A DNA stretch of 64,000 bases, taken from contig CM033715.1 of NCBI GenBank assembly GCA_019671005.1, forward strand, positions 248,001 to 312,000. Reading direction: 5' to 3'. The notes beneath the pieces were generated by a model. The model was not told where the DNA came from and searched no databases. It worked only from the letters and a program-made list of their open reading frames with translations. The stretch is from Hibiscus mutabilis. Its lineage: Eukaryota > Streptophyta > Magnoliopsida > Malvales > Malvaceae. Position 1 is the stretch's first letter. Every line of letters starts with the position of its first letter. The translations under genes were made by a program, and so were the position numbers. Below, piece by piece: positions 23,371 to 36,201 of this stretch.

Positions 23371-25400
23371 TAAATTATCATGCCTATAATTTTATTTATC
23401 TTTTAAAACAATGGTCTATCTAATAATTTTTCAATCGTATTGGTAACTAACTACCTAACAAACTCGTGACACCAATAGATTTTAACTAATAGGAGATAAA
23501 ATCCATTCATTTTAATTTTTAACTAAATATGTAGCCACAATAAAAAATGAGTGCTGTTATTCTTAGGTGACTCGAGCTCAAATATTTTGTCTACACATAA
23601 TATGTGTAGATTATTAAAAGATTAAATTTAGTGAACATCTGTAATCATACAAAACGGTTAAAAAACGTATCGTTTCCCTATCACATTAATGGCAAAAAGG
23701 TTGCATTATTGCAAAAATAAATTAATGATTGAGTTTGATACTACATTGTTGGGGGGGTAATGTGTTGGACTTTGGGAAGTAATGTCAAGTTTCAGTTCCA
23801 ATTTGTACTACGTAAATTCTAAAATCTTGTCAACGTGACACCCTCGTGCTCATCTAAATCCATATAATTTCACATGCTACAAACGTAAATACAACATGAA
23901 TTTAAATACAAGTCGACTAGACATTAATTCGATTTACATTGTTATTATTATAACATATTTTTTTATTTAAAAATTAAAAATGAACCGAATAATTTAAATA
24001 TTCTATTAAAATATATATTTTAAACATAATATGTTATAAAATACACAAACAATATATATGTTGCATGCCTTTATGCCTCCCAATACATTCGATATTATAT
24101 TATCGAATTGTATATACATTGTTTTAGTCTCGAGATTTTATTTTCGATTCGAAGATGCGTTTTAGGGATTATATCACTCAAGAAATGACTTTTGAGCTTT
24201 AGCTCAAAAAGGTGATTGGACAGTGATAAAATGTGGACCGTTGGGGGTCCATGGAACCGCAGATTACGCAACCAAAACTCCTTTTTCAAACGCCTTACGG
24301 AGAAATGGAAGGCTGAAGAGAGAAGGGAAGGAGTAATTATTGGTTGGTTATTAATATCAGTAACGGATTTTAAAATATTTTAAAAAATAATATATGTAAA
24401 TTTTTAAAATTTTAAGTTGGACGTAATTTATAATGATTAAAAAATTAAAGATTAATATATAAAAATTAATAAAATTAAATATATAAAGTTTAAAAAATTT
24501 AAAGTAGACACGTGCCTGACCTACATGTGGATCCGCTACTAGCAAGGGTGCAAATTGTATCATTATCATGAATCATGATGATAACGGGCATTATCACGTG
24601 CTCGTGATTTTCTTCATCAACCACGTAGGCTGATTTCAACGGCTCTGATTGAAGCAATTGTTTTCGTGCCTTCACTAGGTCAATGAAAATCGTGGATTAT
24701 CAACATGCACGATTCAACAATAAAATGTTTTACATGTGTGATTGTACAAATTTGTAGTTATGAGAGTTTGTGATTCGAATTCTGTATTATAATATACCGA
24801 GAGATTTAATTATTAACTTAGAAAAAAGACTCAATGTGTGATTAGTGATTTAAACGAGACACGTGTACTACCAAATAATTCGAGTTTAATTAAAAAAGCT
24901 TGAATTCAATTTGGGCATTTTCATGCCAATTCGGAAGACATCAACTAGCAGAAAGCATACATCTCATCCTGAAAAGAATTTGAATTACAACTCTAATAAT
25001 TACTAATCGAGTTTAGTCTTAAATTTGTCACTGCTTGAGCTCGACTCTACTTAATTTTCGGCCATGAGCGTGTATGCTCATGGTTCATAAATTTGATGCT
25101 TAATTTGTGCAAAAGAATCCTATCAAATGTCAATAATACTTGCCTTTTTAATTATTCTAATCAAACTATAGGTTAGAATATATGTTAGCATAATATATGA
25201 TTAGATAAGTATAATTTTCATAACACAAACGTTAGTTATAGATTAGATATTTGAAATAAATACATCACTAACAAAATAACGTCTAATCACTCTAATTAAT
25301 GAGAGTGAAAGATAGACAGCCACTCCATAATCTCGCCACCTTTTTATTATTTTTGTTGGTAACGGTAAAGAATTCAAAATCCCCTATTTCTTTTTATGTC
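23371..25400. other. Intergenic AT-rich stretch, no gene seen
   Basis: No open frame has recognisable content. The segment 24580-24720 is slightly more complex (ACGTGCTCGTGATT; CACGTAGGCTGATTTCAAC) but gives nothing coding. Confidence 0.5.
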
Positions 25401-25600
25401 TCTATTTTTGTGCTCACCTTAAAAATCAGATGTAGGATCTAAATTTAAGATTAAGGTTTAGAGTTAGGATTTAAAGAATTAAGGTATAATGTATTTTTTA
25501 GGATTTAGACTTTAAACTTTAGAATATAGAATTAAAATTTAATATTTATTTTTTTAATATTAAAACATAAAAAAGCAAAAATGACATAAGATTTTTGTTC
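25395..25600. mobile_element. Small foldback with degenerate TTTAGGG-like interior
   Basis: The left end TTATGTCTCTATTTTTGTGC pairs imperfectly with the right end GCAAAAATGACATAAG. The interior is TTAGG/TTTAG-like words (AAGGTTTAGAGTTAGGATTT). It is the same kind as 22431-22791 and 51825-52082 but more decayed. Confidence 0.5.
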
Positions 25601-25824
25601 AACATTAAATGTTAATTCATAGCTATGTGAACTTAATTAATACTTAATAAATAAAGTATCTATCAATTATTACTAGTACAGCTTAATCAAGCTTAGTGTT
25701 AATACGTGTGATTTGATTATGACATTTGACTGGGTCAACTAGTTGAAATATGCATATTTTGGTATAATCCGAAAAATTCACGGATTAGAGTTCAGATAGA
25801 AGTTTTTAAGCCAAAAATATAAGG

Positions 25825-26080
25825 ATATCATATACTGGTGATAGAATTTTAGTTTTCACAAACATGTTAGTTTAGGGTTCAGATAGAATTTTAGAAGTTG
25901 GAGGTTTATATTATAGGTATAGAATTTAAAGTTTACGTCTAGAATTTAAGATTTAATGTTTAGGATTAATGATTTAATATTTATGGGCTTAGGGTTAAAG
26001 ATTTTAATTTTAAATTTTAGCATTGGATTAAAAATGCTTGTGTAGAAAACTTTACACTTTATATGTATAGAATAATTATA
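25825..26080. mobile_element. Probable foldback with degenerate TTTAGGG-like interior
   Basis: The interior has GTTTAGGGTTCAG, GGCTTAGGGTTAAAG and related words. The ends GATAGAATTTTAGTTTTCAC and AAAATGCTTGTGTAGAAAAC pair only partly after inversion. Boundaries are approximate. Confidence 0.4.
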
Positions 26081-26581
26081 AAAAAATATTTTAGCTTTCG
26101 TTCTGTCCGACGACCCTTTTGCTTTACTTTTCTCGCTCGTCTGACCAATCTACACCCTTCAATGCTCATCCCCGTGCCTCTTCACACCCTCCAACACCTT
26201 GATCTTGCACACTAGTGCCTTGCTAGGTGCCCCTCTGCCCCTCTGATCTAACTTGGTATGTCTCAGACCAAATGTAAAAATATAGAAGACTAAATGTATT
26301 ATTAAGTCAATTTTTATTAATGTCATATTATCAGTCGCTAAATTTTTAACTGTGCCAAACCAACTTCTTATTTTTTCAAGTCGAAAATTATTTTATAACT
26401 TTTCATAGTTTGAGAACTCAACAAAATATAACATATAATACACTATTGGTGTATAGATTTACACAAACAATAAATCATACATAATATCACGTGTTAAAAA
26501 TTTTAAGCTTTTAACGCAATGTCGACATGCATAATCGATGTATAAAATTACAATTATACTCAAATAATATATCAAATACAA

Positions 26582-27226
26582 GGGTTTTGCCACAGGCAGG
26601 CGGCGGCAACAACTTTAAGGTTGTTTGTCGACTTCCAGTCACCCTCTTTTATTTATTTGTTTATTTTTTGATTTTTAGTTTTTTAATTTAATAAAATTAT
26701 TTTTATGACACGCTTTCCTTTATCGTTTAGTATATTTTTTTTGTTTTCTAGCACGTTTTTTGTCTCTTAACACGCTTTTCTGTTATTTGTTTTCTATCAT
26801 GGTTAGATTTGACGTCGCCACGACTGATCAAGATGGTTCTTTTGATTATCCTGTTGATCTTTTTGTTTTGGACCATCGAACTGGATCTTGATGCAAGTTT
26901 AGTCATCGCTCTTGTTCGCGATTGAGTTTGTGGTAATAAACGTGTTGTCAACGTACCCCAATTTTGCAATATATATTTTTTAATGTTGTTTGTTGATGTT
27001 TTTTTTACCTTCATCGTCAAGCTTTGGTGATGCTTTGTATCTGCTTTATTTGAGTCTTTGAATTAGGTTTTTACCTTTTCTCTATTTAGTCCTGTTTATG
27101 ATTTAGAGACGTTAATTTTTGTATTTTTAAGATTATGTCTAGATCATGTTTGTTTACTTGCATTGTAAACTTTCATATTAAATTTTTTATTTATTAATAA
27201 ATCTAACGCACTCATTTTCAAAAAAA
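26582..27226 (+). mobile_element. Retroposed insertion (probably 5'-truncated LINE) with 13-bp target-site duplication
   Basis: A perfect 13-bp direct repeat, ATATCAAATACAA, flanks the segment (26569-26581 and 27227-27239). The insertion ends in a short A-tract (CAAAAAAA) directly before the right repeat, preceded by TTATTTATTAATAAATC, a typical 3' end of plant L1-type elements. That combination is the signature of target-primed reverse transcription. The 645-bp body has no long frame. It could be a LINE 3' UTR or a processed transcript; I favour a LINE. Confidence 0.75.
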
Positions 27227-27969
27227 ATATCAAATACAAACTTTTCAATTTTTCGTTGTCAACTAATAAATGTACTTGAGTAACAATAAATTTTTACATT
27301 TTTTGATCTAAATTAATAAACCAATATATTATACGGCTTTATCATTCAAATAATTCTTTTAAAATTGTTATTTAGATAAATAACCACATCAAAGATTATT
27401 TAAAATATTTCCTTTTAGTCCACGTAGTTCAAACTCACGTCTTATTAAAAGAAAGTTTAGAACTCGTGCATCACTAAGAGTGAGTTTTGTGCAAAAATAA
27501 ACACGATAAATTAAAATTTTTCCTTCTTATCTATCTATTCAAACATAACATTCTTGTTTGATTAAAGCGAGTTCAAAGCTCATTTTTGATATGACACAAA
27601 TTAATTTCACCTGAGTTGAAAGATGGATATTTATCTAAATAATTTTTTAAAAGAGTTATTTGAATGATAAAGCAATGTTATACACCGATATTAAAAAAGA
27701 AAAAAGAAACTCGTTAAGAGGAGTGATATCTTTGATGATCTATGATTAGCCGTAAACCCAGGCATTTTTCTCATGATTTTGACAATTTCTTTTAAAGAAA
27801 TTGGACTGCAAATAATAATGGGATAATAATTAACAAACCATGACAGTGATATTTCTCAAGAATTATGAAAACTTTCACATCACACGTACGTGTATATATA
27901 GTTGCATGGTTTTGGTGGCGCTAGTTGTTTTCACGCTTACCTCTTCGAATCAAAATAATAATAATTAAA

Positions 27970-28720
27970 TTTAAGCGTCTAAAGTATATTATTTTTAAAT
28001 TTTAAATATTTAAAGTATTTTTTTATAAAATAAGTGTCTAAAATTTTAAAAGTTATAATTTTAGGTGCCTGCCTGTTAAAAAAATTATTATTCATTTAAA
28101 ACACGACACATGCCAGGAATATTTATTTTTTTATTATTTTTTTTAAAATAAACTTTAAATTTTAAAAAAACTCCAAAATTTACAAAAAATTCAAATCAGT
28201 CCTAAATCCCTAAATATTCATATACCCTAAAAAACTCCTTACCGTTGGCGCCGTCGGCCCTACTCTTTCGGTTGACGAACTCAGCCGACCATTTCCCCCA
28301 CTCGTCGTCGTCAGAAACCGACGAATGGTGTGCCAATTGAACGGTTATTTCACATTCGACGTTCAATGTTCGGCTGACACACGATTCGTCGATTTTTGGC
28401 GACGGCAAGTGGGGGAAAATGATCGGCTGGTCCATCGATCGAAAGGGTAGGGCCGACGACGACGGCAATGATGAGGATTTGGGGATTTAGGATTTAGGGA
28501 TTTGAGGACTATTTTAGAAAGTTTTAGAATTTTAAGATTTTTTTGTAAAATTTTAAATTATTAAAAAATTAATTTAAAGAAATTAAAAATGACATGTCAA
28601 TTTTGTATTGATTAACGGTTTTTTAACCCTAGTTAACTACCAGACACCTAAAATTATAATTTTTGAAACTTTAGGCATTTAAAGTTCTAAAAAAACATAC
28701 TTTAAGTACTTATTTTTCAT
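27970..28720. mobile_element. Long foldback element (about 750 bp) with GC-rich hairpin core
   Basis: Two arms of about 350 bp are inverted copies around a centre near 28345. Outer arms: AAGTTATAATTTTAGGTGCC on the left pairs with the GGCATTTAAAG side and ACACCTAAAATTATAATTTT on the right. Inner arms are GC-rich: GCCGTCGGCCCTACTCTTTC on the left against GAAAGGGTAGGGCCGACGAC on the right, and CATTTCCCCCACT against AGTGGGGGAAAATGATCGGC. The 88-codon minus-strand frame at 28202-28468 runs through the hairpin and is not a gene. No transposase is present. It is probably a MULE-type foldback. Such a transcript would form long double-stranded RNA. Confidence 0.8.
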
Positions 28721-29340
28721 TTAAGCCAAAGAAATAATTAATACTCCTATATATTTATAAAATTTTATTCTACAAAGGGTTGTAAGTATAAACGATTTAT
28801 ATACAAACCTAAAAATACAGTGTTCGGTTTTTAAATAGTGAAATGAGATATTACGCTACTTAATTAAGTTATGGGTTCAAATTTTAATGTTGAAAATGTA
28901 GAAAATTAAGTTAAGAAGTCGCTCTAATAATAGACCTTCACAATATTAGTTCCGGATTAAATATTATTTTTTAATTGTCTTATTTAAAGAATATATAAAC
29001 ATATAAAAAGACAAAAACACTTTCATGATATTTTTCCGAATTGGTGCGTGATTAAATCGTCACAGTAACTAAATCATGAAATTATTAATAATATAAATTA
29101 AAATATATTTTCAAAATTTTAAAATATTTCAATTTTTTAATTAAATTAGTACTCAAATAATCCGTGGCACCATCGACTGAATTAGGATATTAAAATTGAC
29201 TTTTTTTCTTGGTTGGTAATGGTATCCAATTTTATTTAGCAAAAAAAGAAAAAGAATTGTGTTTAGCTAAGGATTAAAAAGCTAACCACATAACTTGCTT
29301 GAATTAAATAATAAGCAGGTCATACACATCATAAATTAAT
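28721..29340. other. Intergenic AT-rich stretch
   Basis: No gene and no clear repeat boundaries. Confidence 0.5.
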
Positions 29341-29808
29341 GGTTTAATTACCATTTTAGTCTCTTTACTATGATGAAATTTATCCATTATAGGTTTATAA
29401 TGTTATTAGTATGTTCAAATTGTTAACGTTGTAGTTGCTTCTATTAAAGGGATCATGTGATATTTCTTTTCATTGTTACCATATCATACAACTAGAACTA
29501 TGTGAAAATATAATCAACTAATAATAAATTTTCTTAACAGTTGAATGCTTACTATTCTATTAAAATATTTCTCCACGTCATCATTTTAACGACAACAACT
29601 ACTGACGTCATGTCTTAATTTGTTTTCCTATGAATTTACAAAAAAGGTTAATATGGCGTAGATTCTGATCGAAACTAATAATATTTTCAATTTGGATATA
29701 CTAACAACATTATGAAATTAAAAGGGGACTAAGTAATGTCAAATAAAACTAAGGAAATTGTTTTCAAATTTCCATCATCATAGAGGGACTAAAACCAGAA
29801 TTACACCA
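29341..29808. mobile_element. MITE-like element with imperfect terminal inverted repeats
   Basis: The left end GGTTTAATTACCATTTTAGT matches the reverse complement of the right end, GGTGTAATTCTGGTTTTAGT. The similarity continues through 'AGTCTCTTTACTATGATGAAA' against 'AGTCCCTCTATGATGATGGAA'. The interior is non-coding. A target-site duplication was not clear. Confidence 0.65.
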
Positions 29809-30057
29809 AGATTAGTCAAAGACAAAGTAAATAGTATAATTTAATAAACCAGTTTAGGTGACAAGAGAAAACAACAGCAGAAAGTTCTTCCAAATTTAAA
29901 TAAATGGAAGAACTTCCATGGGAGGAAACTTGCTTATATTCCATAAGCAAGAAAACAAAGATATAATCACTCAACACCTAAACAACAACAACATATACAT
30001 ACATATATATGTATATATATATATGTGTATATAATCAAACTTTACATTTTTAATGAT
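29809..30057. other. 3' flank of the ACC synthase gene
   Basis: Expected 3' UTR of the minus-strand gene to the right. It includes a short (AT/ACAT)n run at about 29995-30024. Confidence 0.5.
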
Positions 30058-31924
30058 TTACTGAAAGTTCTTCCTTTGTTCCATGAATTTATGGATTCTT
30101 TCCAATGCAACTCCAAGTGTTTGCTCACTCATGTTGGCAAAACAGATCCGAAACCACCCCGGTTCCGAGCAATGGCACGACGATCCCGGCGAGATGTTGA
30201 GTCTCACTTCGTTTAATATGATCTTCCAAAGAGCCAATTCGCCTTCTCTCGTCGGTTCATCCAACAATGGACTCAAATTCATCCAACAAAACAACCCTGC
30301 ATTGCCATTCAAGCACTCGATCCCGGCTTTCTTCAGCCCTTCCACGATAGTTTCGTATCGCCGGCTGAGCCTCTCACGGTTCGTTTTTATGTAGTTTCCG
30401 GTGAATTCCTTGTTGGACAACATGCAGGCCAGGAGGTGTTGCGTTTGGGAAGAGATCAGAGTGAAGCTCGACATCCGCCTCGCCGTCGTTACGACGCTGT
30501 CGTTGTAGGAATATATTGTCCCCACTCGGAATCCGGGGAGGCCGAGGTCTTTAGATAGGCTGTATACAATGTGAACTCTCTCGGTTTCGATGTCTTTGTA
30601 GCCGCGGTTCCGGAGGATTTCGGCAATGCTTGTGAATTCCGACGGGGAGAATGTCGAGCCGGAGTAGATTTCGTCGGAGACGAGGTGAATGTTTTTACGT
30701 ACGGCGAAGTCGAGAATCATTTCGAGTGTCGATCCTCGAATCGTCGAACCTAAAGGGTTCGACGGGTTTGTTATGAGAACTCCTCTCACGTTCAAGTTCA
30801 TGGATTGTGCATGTTCATATGCAGATTCAAGTGCTTCAGGTGTAACTTGGAAATTGTTTGAGCTATCACAATGGATTGGGACAATTTTCACACCGGTCCT
30901 CCACCTCAGATCTCTATCGAATCTGAAGAAAAACAAAACATCGATTTAGTAACACAAATGAATTTTAGTGTTAATTTAGCATTATTTTTAAAAAGTATAA
31001 TACGGAAATGTGTTTGAAAAGCGCTGTTAATCATTTTAGATATATATATATATATATATATATTTGAAAATATAAAAAAATTGACAATATAAACAATCAT
31101 AAATGAATATTTTTTTAAAATGGTTAAAAACTAAAACTTTTTGGTCTGTTTTAAAAAGTTCTTTTCAAATTAAGCGAAAAAATAATTTTAACATGTGAAA
31201 CACCATGTTTCGCGTTGCTTTTGACCCAAAAATACTTTTGAAAAGTATTATAGAAGGAGACATTATTAGAATTCGGATTCTTACCCCGGATAATACGGTG
31301 TCGGAACCAGCAAAGCATCACCGAGATCTGCCAATATGAATGTCAATAGCTCATTGGCTGCAGTTGCGCCTGCTGTCAGCACTATTCTATCAGGGTCGAA
31401 CTTCGCTCTTCCCCCTCTAATTTGCTCCATGAAATTCGCCATTGCCTGTATGTTTCAGTATAAGTACGTACATACATCCATACATACATATGTTACAGAA
31501 ACAACCTTGGATTGAAGACAAGTACCTGTCGGAAAGATTTGAGGCCATGATAGTCTTGGAACAAGGCGTTTTCTCTGAAACCAGGAGCTCCTTTACCCCA
31601 GCTAGATGCCTCGGGGTGCTCTTCCAAGTACTTCTCCACCAAATCAAACGAAACCTGTTCCAATGAACAAGGAAAAAGAAACATTGTTACCACATGCTTA
31701 GATTGCTTCATCGTCAACTCTTTTCTGTCTTAAAAATATTCACTCACTTGATTCTCAGCAAGTCCCATCTGTATAACACCCGATCGGTTACTTTCTTCAT
31801 CGTAAGGGTTCTCATCGTACGCTTTCCAGCCGGCGAAATACGGCGAGTCTTCGCCGTGAGTTTTGGAAACTGCAACTCTTGATAATCCGACCGAAGGTTG
31901 TTGTTGCTCGATCTCTATAGCCAT
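30058..31924 (-). CDS. ACS7: 1-aminocyclopropane-1-carboxylate synthase, type III (ACS7-like), 443 aa
   Basis: ACC synthase is a PLP enzyme in the cytosol that turns S-adenosylmethionine into ACC, usually the limiting step of ethylene synthesis. Exons: 31924-31748, 31654-31526, 31445-31285, 30922-30058; phases join and all introns are GT..AG. Family motifs: [86 protein letters not shown], and the PLP-lysine site [14 protein letters not shown] (Lys about 280). It ends soon after the conserved [20 protein letters not shown], in RKNFQ. The lack of a C-terminal extension with MAPK or CDPK sites defines type III, which is controlled through ubiquitin ligases such as XBAT32 in Arabidopsis. No defect was seen. 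The exact paralogue name is by similarity. Confidence 0.95.
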
Positions 31925-33072
31925 TATTTTATGGAATTATTACAGTGAAGCTCAAGGACATAGAAGATGGAGAGAAAGGTTTGGAATGTGAAACACGAAG
32001 GAGAAGTAGGGTTTATATATGGGATTTTGACACAGAAAAGAATGGCTTACAACTTGCATGGATTTTTCAGAAGATAGAAAATTGGATTCAGATAAAAAAA
32101 AAGGAGAAAAAATAGATCAATGATTGATTCTGTAGTGTAAGCAAAATCAAAGGTTACCTTTTGCAGATAGTATATTTATGTGGAGTGACAACTGTTTGGT
32201 TCTGTCATCTTGTCAAATCTTTCCCTATCTCAATCTCCATGAGATCCCATACCAAAATATGGTGGTTGATAAAGGGTTTGGTGTTCGCTTAGGTTTTTAA
32301 TTTTGGTTTTAATTATCGGTTGATTCAGTAAAATGAAGTGTTAGTTCTTTTAAATGTCAGAACAAATTTATTGAATAGTCTTAGATAAGATGAAAACGTT
32401 GTTTTTTTAAGATATTTAAATTCGAACAGTTTATTTACACGATATGTGGCTTTTCAAATAAAGAAAGTAAAAAAATGGATACTATAATGTTTTATTAAAA
32501 AATAATGTTAAGAGTTCAAAATTTAAGATTATAAATATATATTAAAAAATTAAAATTATAAATAGAGCAAACGAGATTTCAAAAGTCGTTATCATAATAA
32601 ATTTTTGTAGTACTTGATTCAGAATAATCTTCAAAAGTTGACTACTCTTCTTGATTTATGATTAATAATTGCGATTGAGTTTCTTCTCTTTGTAAAGTCC
32701 CCACTTCCCAACCTATGACTAATAAAATTCATATTGGAAAACAAAAGATAAACTACAATTTCAATCCCTCTACTCTTCTCGAGTTTGGAATTTAGTTTTT
32801 ATACTTAATTTTGACACAATATCCAATTTTATCTCTATAAATTTATGGGGACAAAATTGTAGAGGCGGAAAATTAAATCATTAATAAAAAATATAGAGAA
32901 AATATCTAAATTATATATGATAATTTAAACTTTCAAGAGTATGATCGTCACCAACTCTCCTAGCTTTGACCCTATTTGGGATCAATAGGGATCATTAAAC
33001 TTAGTAACCTAAAAACCAACATTATAACTTGAAGAAGCAGCTATAAATTAGGGGTGAGTTCAACGTGCAACA
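31925..33072. other. ACC synthase promoter and intergenic DNA
   Basis: Holds the 5' UTR and promoter of the ACC synthase gene (read leftward). Further right, 32745-32900 has transposon-like wording (AACTACAATTTCAATCCCTC) without clear ends. Confidence 0.5.
32012..32019 (-). promoter_or_regulatory. Probable TATA box of the ACC synthase gene
   Basis: TATATAAA on the minus strand, in the context CCCATATATAAACCC, about 90 bases before the start codon. A transcription start about 30 bases downstream would leave a 5' UTR of roughly 60 bases, which is reasonable. Confidence 0.55.
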
Positions 33073-33392
33073 AGTCTAGGGTGCGGCTAAAAGGCGACAA
33101 GTTTCGAAACTTATCCACGAACTGAAAATGTTAGACTTGTTGATAACATTCTCGGGTGTTTTTTTTAGTTTTGGTTCAAGTACCGATACTTATTTTGCAA
33201 GTATCGATACTTTATCTCAAACTGAAAATTTATCAAAAAACTAAGTATCGATGCTTACAAAATAAGAATCGATACTTGAAAAAAACTAAAAAAACGAACT
33301 GAAAATGTTAGAAGCCTAGCATTTTCAATTCGTAGATATATTTTAAAATTTGACATCTTTTAGCCGCGCTTTAAATATACCGCACCTCAGAC
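33073..33392. mobile_element. Foldback element with TATCGATACTT-type palindromic core
   Basis: The left arm TTAGTTTTGGTTCAAGTACC and ACTTATTTTGCAAGTATCGA pairs with the right arm AAAATAAGAATCGATACTTG and AAAAAAACTAAAAAAACGAA over about 55 bp. Further out, GTCTAGGGTGCGGCTAAAAG pairs with CTTTTAGCCGCGC...GCACCTCAGAC. GAACTGAAAATGTTAGA appears on both sides in direct orientation. No coding capacity. Confidence 0.65.
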
Positions 33393-33712
33393 CTATCCAT
33401 AAATTAGTGTAAGAGTCGGAAGAGATGTTTTAAAGCAAAACACCAATGTGGACATTTTATATGGAATAGTTAATAATGTTAACTATTTGGACTAACTCAT
33501 AACATCGTGAAAGAAGTACGATCAACTCATGTCAATTTAAAGAACAAGGACTAATTAATCCTGAATTTCAGTATATTAAAGTGACCGGAAATCGAATTTC
33601 ACCATTGAAAGGAGTGAAACTAGCTTAGTGAAAACCTAATCTCACATTACAACATAATTACATGGAGAGAAATAGATATCTACGAGTAGTTAAAGTTGGA
33701 CTAAAATACTCA

Positions 33713-33906
33713 TCTCTTTTCGGTGTCATTTTCTATGCTCAAACACTTAAAAAATTAAATTTTAAGCTTTAACGTTAAATTTTAAACTTTAAACCTTAAA
33801 AAATGCATCATACCTCAAATTTTCTAAACTTAAATCCTTAACCCTAGCTTTAAACTCTAAATCTAAATTTTTAATATGAGACATAAATATAGACACCGAA
33901 AAAGGA
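33713..33906. mobile_element. Small foldback with CCCTAAA-like interior
   Basis: The left end CTTTTCGGTGTCATTTTCTA pairs with the right end ATATAGACACCGAAAAAGGA. The interior is made of decayed TAAACCTTAA/CCTTAACCCTAG words. Confidence 0.6.
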
Positions 33907-36201
33907 CAGAAGATCTCTATTCAATTAAGTTGGCATGACCTGACAAAGATCCCAATTTACAGAAGATTAAGATTCTGATTTGCAAACAAAGTTGGGACAA
34001 CACAGAAGCTCCGAGAAGATCTCATGGCCCCACTCGCATTATTAGTTCAAAGCAACAGAACTTATTACTCCCCTTGTTATGCATAATCATTGACTTAATC
34101 TAAGTTTAAGTACTATCGTGTTCGGCTATTATCTAAAATCATTCCGGTTTAGGGTTAAATATATTTCGATTGTCATAATTTGTAATGATTAATTTTGATT
34201 ATAGATATATTATACTTTGTATCTGTAATTACATTTAAGCAGTGATAGGTTTTATGATCTTAATCATTAATGGTCAACGACCTAATTAATTAAAGTCAAA
34301 CTAGTTTATTCTAGTCATTTGTCCTTCCTAAGTACTTACATTAAAATATAATTTGTATGCTAATTGAGTTTGTAAATGACTAATTAGATCTCTATTAATC
34401 ACACATGTGCTTTTTTTTTTTTCGTTTGTCATAAATAAATATATACGTAGGTATATGCCTACATGTAAGAGTTAAGATATTTGTCAAGATTATGTTGGGT
34501 TTTATTTTATTTTTTATAAAAATAAAATTGGGCTTTTGTTAGACGAACTTCGTATTTTTTCGATCAGCAATTATTAATATAAATTAGGATTTAGTTTAAG
34601 TCGCAAAGTCGTCTAATCATACAAACTCCGTTTTTAGTAATATTTTACTCTTTTTATATGAATTATTTTAAAAATTAGTTTATTTTTAAATTTGTCTTAT
34701 AATAATTTTAAATTCCTTGCTTCATCCCTGCAGGTGTGTTATCTTTTCCATCGGATGATTATTGTATATGTTTTTTTATCGTATAACATGTTTTGTTATA
34801 TAATTCAACGAACAAACGTCGAAATAAACAACAAACAATATTTCCATAACAAAAATCAACGAGAAAATATGTTTGTATTTTTCTTTGTATATATGATCAT
34901 CGACGTGGGGCTGGAAATCATGCTGCCGGAATCCAACATCATGAGATTTGCAGTTAAGTAGATTGCTTATATATATATTGGAAAATTAGATGAACGTATG
35001 TAATGAGTGGTTGGATGACGACTGTTCTGCTACTTAGGCCTCTAGGAGAGAGACAAGTATCGAGCAACGGTCTTTCATCAGATTATGAGAATTTCATTAT
35101 ACATTGCTCAGTATTATGTACATTTGGTTGGTAATAATATACTTGAACATCCTTTTTGGTATGAAGGAAGTTGCAACCTGTGAATAAAGTACAAATGTTA
35201 AGATTGGATAAAAAATTTGGACGGACAAAACTTTATTAAGTTTTTAAATTTAAAAATTAAAAGGAATAAAAATTTTATTTGACTAATATTTAAATTTAAA
35301 AAGACTTCAAATGTTATTATATTAAAATATTTTAGGAGGGATAATAATCCCTCTCAACATATACATAATTTCGTCCGTGATCGTACTACTACTTAAATTA
35401 TCCTGCCAAAAATTTATGAAGAATCCTTTATCAGACAATCAACAAATTCTTTTTAACTTAATTTATTTCGTTAAAATAATTAATTTTGGTTAAAAATTAA
35501 TATTTTATTTTATTAGATCAGCTTAAAGTTAAAAAACAAACGAATTATTTTATTACCAATTTTTGGTAAAAAAGGATGATGAGACATACAACCTGGACTT
35601 ATCTCAATGAGGTAAGCCTATGATTATAGAAAATTAGGGCTATATGTATGTTTGTATCCCTCTTGGCGTGCATCAATCTTCTTCCAATATTATATTATAT
35701 ATATCATGGCATCGTGTTAAGACTATGTTTTTTATACCGGAACAATTATATAATAATATTTATTTATATTTTTTAATTTTTAACAACAAATATAAATAAT
35801 TAATTTAAAATATTTAAAGTGAATATTATCTTTTTTTTACTTAAACCACTCATTAAATTTTTATGATAGGACCAAGTTAACAAGATATAATTAATTATAG
35901 AATATTAGGTTGTTCACGTAATTAATTTATGCTACTATACTATATGCCACGACATCCAAAAACAGGGTTTCGCAACTAAGATTTCATGCTCCAACAAATA
36001 TTAAAGAGTTAATTGTAACACAACTTTTCAAATTATTATTGTCTAAACATTAGGCGATATGAACATTTTTAGTTATTTAATCAATTAACAGATCTTAATC
36101 TTTCTTTCAATTTTAATTTGTCTAAATATACATTTTATTCTATGTTTTTTATTTATTTTAATACGTATATATAATAAAGGCATAAAACTAAAAAATGCAC
36201 A
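33907..36201. other. Intergenic AT-rich stretch, no gene seen
   Basis: The 89-codon plus-strand frame at 34692-34961 is AT-driven, has no recognisable motif and lacks a codon pattern. The segment 35210-35345 has an inverted AAATTTAAAAATTAAAAGG / TTTAAATTTAAAAAG texture, possibly debris of a small element. Confidence 0.5.

Noticed and set aside
28202..28468. 88-codon minus-strand frame with GC-rich content
   Set aside because: It lies across the centre of a long hairpin; its two halves are inverted copies, so the open frame is a by-product.
30025..30949. Several plus-strand frames of 60-103 codons
   Set aside because: All are antisense shadows of the last ACC synthase exon.
34692..34961. 89-codon plus-strand frame
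   Set aside because: AT-driven, no motif, no splice-compatible partners, in the middle of gene-free DNA.
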